In this document: one piece after another, positions 59,940 through 64,000 of the stretch | Layout of the letters: every line of letters starts with the position of its first letter | How positions within the stretch are numbered: the stretch's first letter is position 1 | Origin: Sedimentisphaerales bacterium | Lineage (GTDB): Bacteria > Planctomycetota > Phycisphaerae > Sedimentisphaerales > Anaerobacaceae | DNA length: 64,000 nt | Assembly: GCA_016927855.1 (NCBI GenBank) | Contig: JAFGLV010000064.1 | Coordinates: forward strand, 16,779-80,778 | Reading direction: 5' to 3' | Notes under the pieces: generated by a model | The model's input: the letters and a program-made list of their open reading frames with translations, nothing else | What the model was told of the DNA's origin: nothing | Database searches by the model: none | Translations under genes and position numbers: made by a program

Positions 59940-61277
59940 TTAGTCGGATATCACAGCAATCGTCTTTACTCGCGAGCCTTCCTTCGTCACCCCGGCCAAG
60001 GCAACCCTGGTGGCCACCCCGCTGACCGCGGTGACCCTGACGGTGAAGACGGTGCTGGTCGTTACGATGAACTCTTTGCACTTCTCGATCGAATCCGAGT
60101 AGCGCAGCAACTCTCTCTTGAGCTCTTCCACGTCCGAGAATGGCTGGACCTTCCGCCGCTGGATGATGGCGTCGGCCATTCTCGGGGCATCCGCAACGCT
60201 GCCGAACGTCAGGGCCGCTTCCAGGACATGACGCGGCGCCGTATTGACGTTCACCTGTCGCGTCGCCCAGAGGCCCAGGTACTTCAGCGCCGATTCCTTG
60301 CGACTGTCGCTGGCCACCGTGGGGCGCGACAGCAGGTCCGTATCCAGAAGCGAACTGTGGAAGAACCTGGCCAAGGTCGTATTCTGGCGGTCCATCTGAT
60401 CGGCGGCGGAGATCACACTTCGACCCAGTGACTGTCGTGCGGTGGTCGTCGCGGTTTGGGTGCGCGCCACCCGGTTTCGCAATGAAGCGGCCCTGGCAGC
60501 AGCTGCCGTGGCTGCGGAGGTGGGAGGTGCCGCTACCGGTTTGAATTCCATCTGGAACGGTCTTATCTCGCCCACTTTGGCCAGGTTCTCTTTCAAGGCG
60601 GTGAACTCCCCCGGCTGATACCGCATCCATTCACAGAATGTCCTGAACCCGACGTCTGCCTCCGCGACGCGTTCCTCGTCCTTGAGCAGCACCCAACCCA
60701 GGGGGTATTTGGCGTTCTCATCTTCGATTTCGATCTTCACCTTCACGGAGCCGATCTCCAGCTCGACGGGCTCGCTCACCAGAGGCCACGGCGGACCGTA
60801 GGGGCCGGGAATCTTGGCGGATGCGCTGGGTCCGGCTGACTGCCATTGGGGGGCGTACGGCCCGTTGGCATCGTTGAGGTCCACCCCGCGCGTTCCGGAG
60901 CGGCTCCGACCGTCGGGCGAATCGACATTCTCAACCATCTGGGCCAGGAGCGCCTGGTATTGCGGCTCGCTCAGGGCAAAGACGTCGGAGAAGTCCGGCT
61001 CGTTGGGACGGCTGATTGCCTCGGCGGTCAGACTGCTCATGGATGTCAACGCATACTTCAACCCCGACATACATGCGTACTGGGCCTGCGTGTAGTCGAT
61101 GATGTAACGGTCGCGATGCCGGCGCGCCGAGACCCGCGCGCCGAGCGTGTAGCCCAGCGTCGAGAGGATCACCAGAATCACGAGGGTAATCAGCAGGACC
61201 ACCCCGCGCTGATGCCGGTGACTACCGTCCAAGTTGTCGCGGTCTTGGCGCATTGTTCGTATTGCTCTCTGGCGCAT
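59940..61277 (-). CDS. gspK: T2SS minor pseudopilin GspK
   Basis: A 445-residue GspK homologue. The leader ends RGVVLLITLVILVILS, lacking Glu +5, which is normal for GspK, the tip pseudopilin. The large globular domain carries VNVNTAPRHVLEAAL, a conserved GspK motif that begins its helix-hairpin-helix-like part. An Ala/Thr-rich stretch (about 250-290) is a linker-like insertion. It overlaps gspJ by 56 bases if it starts at 61277; ATG 61253 is an alternative. Confidence 0.85.
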   Translation of the reverse strand: MRQRAIRTMRQDRDNLDGSHRHQRGVVLLITLVILVILSTLGYTLGARVSARRHRDRYIIDYTQAQYACMSGLKYALTSMSSLTAEAISRPNEPDFSDVFALSEPQYQALLAQMVENVDSPDGRSRSGTRGVDLNDANGPYAPQWQSAGPSASAKIPGPYGPPWPLVSEPVELEIGSVKVKIEIEDENAKYPLGWVLLKDEERVAEADVGFRTFCEWMRYQPGEFTALKENLAKVGEIRPFQMEFKPVAAPPTSAATAAAARAASLRNRVARTQTATTTARQSLGRSVISAADQMDRQNTTLARFFHSSLLDTDLLSRPTVASDSRKESALKYLGLWATRQVNVNTAPRHVLEAALTFGSVADAPRMADAIIQRRKVQPFSDVEELKRELLRYSDSIEKCKEFIVTTSTVFTVRVTAVSGVATRVALAGVTKEGSRVKTIAVISD

Positions 61278-61992
61278 CGCTGTCCGTCGGCGCCGGCGCC
61301 ACGGAAAAGCGGATCGTGCGCGTTCTGTCGATAGCGATACTACGGATCGTTTTGTCCTCTTCGTCCACGTCGAGGGTGCCGCGGATGGTCTCGTGGGGCT
61401 GGCTGAACGAGAGGGAGACCTTCAGACCGGGAGGCAAGGCGGAGCCCGACCACGCGTCGGTGGTACGTTCCCCATTGGTCACTTCGATGCGAAAGAACGT
61501 CACGCCTCGGCAGATCGGCACGAAGGGGTAGTTCTTCTCCACTGGGTCGCGCCGACTGTCGAGGAGCTTGTCCTCGGGAGCCATGCCGCTGAAACTGCGG
61601 TAGAGCACCAAGCCGGGGACACCCCCTTCATAGTCGTAGCCGGCGCGCCAGATGATCTCGTCCAGCGTCTGCTCCTGGTTCTGGGCATTGTGAAACGTCC
61701 GGCGCAGGACCAACTCGGCACGCGCGAACCCGTTATCGTAGCCATTCTTGAGTTCGATCGCGGTATTCGAGCTGCCGACCAGCCGGTCCATGTCCTGGGC
61801 AATCAACTGCACGACCTCCGTTGCCAGGGCCGGGCTGTCGATCTTCCTGGCGACCGCCTCCGACGCCTGGTTGGCGCGGCCGTAGATGCTTAGGACAGAC
61901 GTCAAGACCATCGCGCCGATGACCAGCGCGGCCAGCATCTCACCGAGCGAGTACCCGGAGTAGAGCCTGCGTTTTCCTGCTGTGGTTCTCAT
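61222..61992 (-). CDS. gspJ: T2SS minor pseudopilin GspJ
   Basis: A 256-residue pseudopilin. The prepilin motif is SGYSLGEMLAALVIGAMVL: the hydrophobic helix and Glu are present, but the cleavage Gly is followed by Tyr rather than Phe. Globular part: DEIIWRAGYDYEGGVPGLVLY and RGVTFFRIEVTNGE fit GspJ. The start is taken at ATG 61992; a TTG at 62016 is possible. It is coupled to gspI (27 bases) and gspK (overlap). Confidence 0.8.
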   Translation of the reverse strand: MRTTAGKRRLYSGYSLGEMLAALVIGAMVLTSVLSIYGRANQASEAVARKIDSPALATEVVQLIAQDMDRLVGSSNTAIELKNGYDNGFARAELVLRRTFHNAQNQEQTLDEIIWRAGYDYEGGVPGLVLYRSFSGMAPEDKLLDSRRDPVEKNYPFVPICRGVTFFRIEVTNGERTTDAWSGSALPPGLKVSLSFSQPHETIRGTLDVDEEDKTIRSIAIDRTRTIRFSVAPAPTDSDAPESNTNNAPRPRQLGR

Positions 61993-62019
61993 GGCCAATT
62001 CTACGTTTCGTTCCAAGCG

Positions 62020-62868
62020 TTACCTTGTCGAGCCCCCCAGGACGCCGTCGCGCTCTTCGGTGGGCATGCCGGCGGTCGGATCGGCGCCATCAGGTTCCAG
62101 CGCCGGGTCGGTCGTCCCGTCGCCGGCCCCCGGGGTCCCTTCTTTCAACACATTGGCCAGTTCTTCGATCGTCGAGACCTGCTGGGCCTTCTCTTCGTCG
62201 GTCGGATTCCCCTCGCGCCGAACGAAAATGTCCAGGTTATACTTGATGAAGGCGCCTTCGGATGTAGTGACCAGGCCTGTGTCGAGCCACTGCTCGATGG
62301 TCGCGGCCTCGACGCCTGCATACAGGGCGGCGTCTTCGACGTATTCGACGAGCTGCTCGGCCGCGAGCGCGTCAAGGTCCTGGCTGCCTTCCTGGGCCAG
62401 TTGGCTGGCTTGCTGCTCGGTCAGTTGCGAAAGCCAGTTGACCAGTTCGACCGTTTGCGTCTCGCCCAGCGAATCGGTATAGTCGGCCGAACAGACCGCC
62501 CGCACCCACATCTGGCCCGTCACCGGCTCGGCAAACGTCTCTACCACGGTCCGCCAAGAGATGCCCGGGTGCTGCTCGCTGATGCCGTATTCGACCGTCT
62601 CGGTCACGATGTTGGCCGACAGGAGCTTCTCCATGTTCTCGCGGGCGAGCTTGAACGCCTCCATGCGAAAGGCCGAGTCCGCCGCGGAGGTGATGCTGCG
62701 GTTGATCAACACCAGCACGCTGGAACTGACGAAAGCCAGAATAACCAGCGCCGTCATGACCTCCAGCAGGGTGAAACCCCGGCGCGTGCCTGCGGCGATG
62801 ATTGCGTTGTGAGTCTTTGCGTTTTGCATCTGCCTTGACAACGAGGCAATGGCTCCCTCCCTCGTCAC
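62020..62868 (-). CDS. gspI: T2SS minor pseudopilin GspI, unusually long
   Basis: A 282-residue protein with the prepilin motif RRGFTLLEVMTALVILAF. GspI proteins usually have about 120-130 residues; here the region after about residue 140 is a long acidic extension (TEQQASQLAQEGSQDLDAL, ending in a Pro/Gly/Asp-rich tail). The GTG start overlaps the gspH stop as GTGA, a typical coupling; ATG 62829 is an alternative that would shorten the leader. It forms the pseudopilus tip with GspJ and GspK. Confidence 0.8.
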   Translation of the reverse strand: MTREGAIASLSRQMQNAKTHNAIIAAGTRRGFTLLEVMTALVILAFVSSSVLVLINRSITSAADSAFRMEAFKLARENMEKLLSANIVTETVEYGISEQHPGISWRTVVETFAEPVTGQMWVRAVCSADYTDSLGETQTVELVNWLSQLTEQQASQLAQEGSQDLDALAAEQLVEYVEDAALYAGVEAATIEQWLDTGLVTTSEGAFIKYNLDIFVRREGNPTDEEKAQQVSTIEELANVLKEGTPGAGDGTTDPALEPDGADPTAGMPTEERDGVLGGSTR

Positions 62869-63428
62869 AGGAAGGGAACCTCTTCTTTTGCTTTCGGTTT
62901 CATCAGCTCGGGGTCACCGTCAATCAGCTCCACGATGGGCGTCAGACGACTGACCGCCACCGTATGGGCCACTCCGGCGTCGTCGAGGAAAACGATCTTG
63001 CCGCCGTAGTGCCAGCCGGCATGGCCGGCGCGGAACTTCGCCTCTCCTTCGTTGGCAAACTCCCCGTCGTCGAATTCAACGTATGATACCCGGCAATTGT
63101 CGCCAAACCGATCGTTGGCGATGATCTCCTCTTCCTTCACGTCGGCCAGGTCGGATGAGGTGATCTGTCGCAGCAGATAGCTCTGCTGGCCGATATCGAC
63201 GATAACCTCGTAGCGCCGCCCTGTCTCGGCGGCACCGGATGCCGCCAACTGCATGGTCGTAACAAAGTCCTGGACCTGGGCGCGGAATTCGCTCTTGCGG
63301 AGCATCCCGAACAGATTCACTTCGGCCACGAGCACAAACAGCGCCAGCAGCGAAAGCACGACGAGTAGCTCGATCAGCGTGAAGGCGCCGCCTACTCGAC
63401 TAGCGATCCGTGCTGAGGAGGTCCGCAT
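62865..63428 (-). CDS. gspH: T2SS minor pseudopilin GspH
   Basis: A 187-residue pseudopilin with leader GGAFTLIELLVVLSLLALFV. The start at ATG 63428 lies inside the 3' end of gspG (29-base overlap) with AAGGA four bases upstream; the longer open frame upstream is only gspG read in another frame. The C-terminal beta-domain (FVTTMQLAASGAAETGRRYE) is typical of GspH. The stop overlaps the gspI start. Confidence 0.85.
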   Translation of the reverse strand: MRTSSARIASRVGGAFTLIELLVVLSLLALFVLVAEVNLFGMLRKSEFRAQVQDFVTTMQLAASGAAETGRRYEVIVDIGQQSYLLRQITSSDLADVKEEEIIANDRFGDNCRVSYVEFDDGEFANEGEAKFRAGHAGWHYGGKIVFLDDAGVAHTVAVSRLTPIVELIDGDPELMKPKAKEEVPFL

Positions 63429-63840
63429 CGTATCCTTCGCCACCTTCCTGGCCGTCAGCCCCCAGACTCTTGATAACGAAGGGCTTGCCGCTCTCCGGGT
63501 ACAGCTCGTAGATGAACTCGCGATCCCAACCATCGAGGGGAACCTCCGTCGAGTCCAGATAGCCGCCCGGTTGCCAGTTGACCACATCGGAGGGCTGCTC
63601 CACGAGTTCCAGGAGCCCCACGTCTTCGGTCGGATACCTGTTCGTGTCCATATAGAACTCTTTGACGGCGCTGGACAGCAGCTTGAGGTTAGCCTTTGTC
63701 TGTATCTGCTTGGCCTTTTCGGTCTGGCCGACGAAATTCCTGACGACGACGCCAGCCAGCAGGCCCAGGATAATCAAAACCGCCATCAGCTCCACCATCG
63801 TGAAGCCGCCTCTGATGTGTTTGTCCCTGTTCTTTCTCAT
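63400..63840 (-). CDS. gspG: T2SS major pseudopilin GspG
   Basis: A 146-residue protein, the main subunit of the T2SS pseudopilus. The leader is GGFTMVELMAVLIILGLL with Gly-1 and Glu+5. The body has NRYPTEDVGLLELVEQP and the C-terminal SLGADGQEGGEGYDADL, the Ca-binding region of GspG. It lies 25 bases after the gspF stop. Confidence 0.93.
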   Translation of the reverse strand: MRKNRDKHIRGGFTMVELMAVLIILGLLAGVVVRNFVGQTEKAKQIQTKANLKLLSSAVKEFYMDTNRYPTEDVGLLELVEQPSDVVNWQPGGYLDSTEVPLDGWDREFIYELYPESGKPFVIKSLGADGQEGGEGYDADLLSTDR

Positions 63841-63865
63841 AGTCCGTCAACTCCTCGATATGCTA

Positions 63866-64000
63866 TTAGAACCCTACTACTGAGATTCGCAAAATCGGCA
63901 GGATCGTCGCATAGGCAATCACGCCGACGACCGCGGCCATGACGATGATGATGACCGGCTCCACCGCCGCACTGAGACGCTCTATCACTACGTCCGTCGA
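63866..64000 (-). CDS. gspF: T2SS inner-membrane protein GspF, C-terminal end
   Basis: The window edge cuts this gene. The last 44 codons are open and read ERLSAAVEPVIIIVMAAVVG followed by VIAYATILPILRISVVGF and a TAA stop at 63866-63868. This is the last transmembrane helix and tail of GspF/PilC. Position directly before gspG supports it. The remainder, and probably gspE, lies beyond the window. Confidence 0.85.
   Translation of the reverse strand, partial: STDVVIERLSAAVEPVIIIVMAAVVGVIAYATILPILRISVVGF

Noticed and set aside
63429..63587. Upstream extension of gspH
   Set aside because: These codons are gspG read in a different frame; the prepilin leader begins just after ATG 63428.
1..64000. 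CRISPR array, tRNA, rRNA, prophage or toxin-antitoxin pair
   Set aside because: I looked for regularly spaced direct repeats, cloverleaf-like sequences and the relevant protein motifs in all spacers and saw none that I could support.

Overview
Origin. This is GC-rich chromosomal DNA that looks like a planctomycete, most likely of the Phycisphaerae/Sedimentisphaerales type (inference). Grounds: secreted glycoside hydrolases without SusC/SusD, TAT-exported Gfo/Idh/MocA and GH51 proteins, prepilin-like secreted proteins, a type II secretion (T2SS) pseudopilin operon, a SpoVG with an inserted zinc-binding loop, and many palindromic intergenic repeats. No tRNA, rRNA, CRISPR array, phage, integrase or transposase was seen.

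Layout. 1-582: 3' part of a coiled-coil protein. 943-1893: FAH-family hydrolase. 1.9-5.2 kb: M61 peptidase, then a lethal-factor-like metallopeptidase fused to a cyclophilin. 5.2-14.8 kb: two GH127-type arabinofuranosidases, a tandem GH43 lipoprotein and a GH30 enzyme, all on the minus strand. With the GH51 enzyme at 41.2-42.7 kb they suggest arabinan/arabinogalactan breakdown. 15-23 kb: DUF4056 lipoprotein, voltage-gated K+ channel, MtfA, a secretin-like exported protein, a TAT oxidoreductase, phosphofructokinase and a beta-barrel protein. 23.1-28 kb: rpoD, dnaG, tatD. 28-35.2 kb: four consecutive exported proteins (unknown, aspartic protease-PDZ, trypsin-TPR, repeat protein). 35.2-37.7 kb: yraN, rplS, gdhA. 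38.1-38.5 kb: an AT-rich stretch before a GAF/LuxR regulator. 39.6-45.3 kb: a PurF homologue lacking the catalytic cysteine, GH51, S9 peptidase. 45.6-48.4 kb: three tandem prepilin-like paralogues. 48.7-57.5 kb: ClC transporter, zinc-ribbon membrane protein, maf, zincin lipoprotein, AMMECR1, YqaA, ispE-spoVG, FlgM-like protein. 57.9-64 kb: a T2SS operon on the minus strand, gspF(partial)-G-H-I-J-K-L-M.

How the parts relate. The T2SS operon, prepilin-like proteins and the many exported hydrolases and proteases fit a lifestyle of secreting polymer-degrading enzymes. The housekeeping genes are ordinary, but two enzymes carry changes at key residues: PurF Cys to Ser, and PFK Asp to Gly.

What stands out. 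The window is dense in non-autonomous repeats. Two 214-215 bp elements, at 48443-48656 and 50941-51155, have terminal inverted repeats and flanking target-site-like duplications. Two other families are present in two diverged copies each. One palindrome lies in frame inside the GH30 gene. Another repeat-like segment appears to supply the N-terminus of a lipoprotein. I saw no defence system or clearly new multi-gene machine; the best candidates for new biology are the prepilin-like triplet, the cysteine-less PurF and the domestication of repeats into signal-peptide regions.
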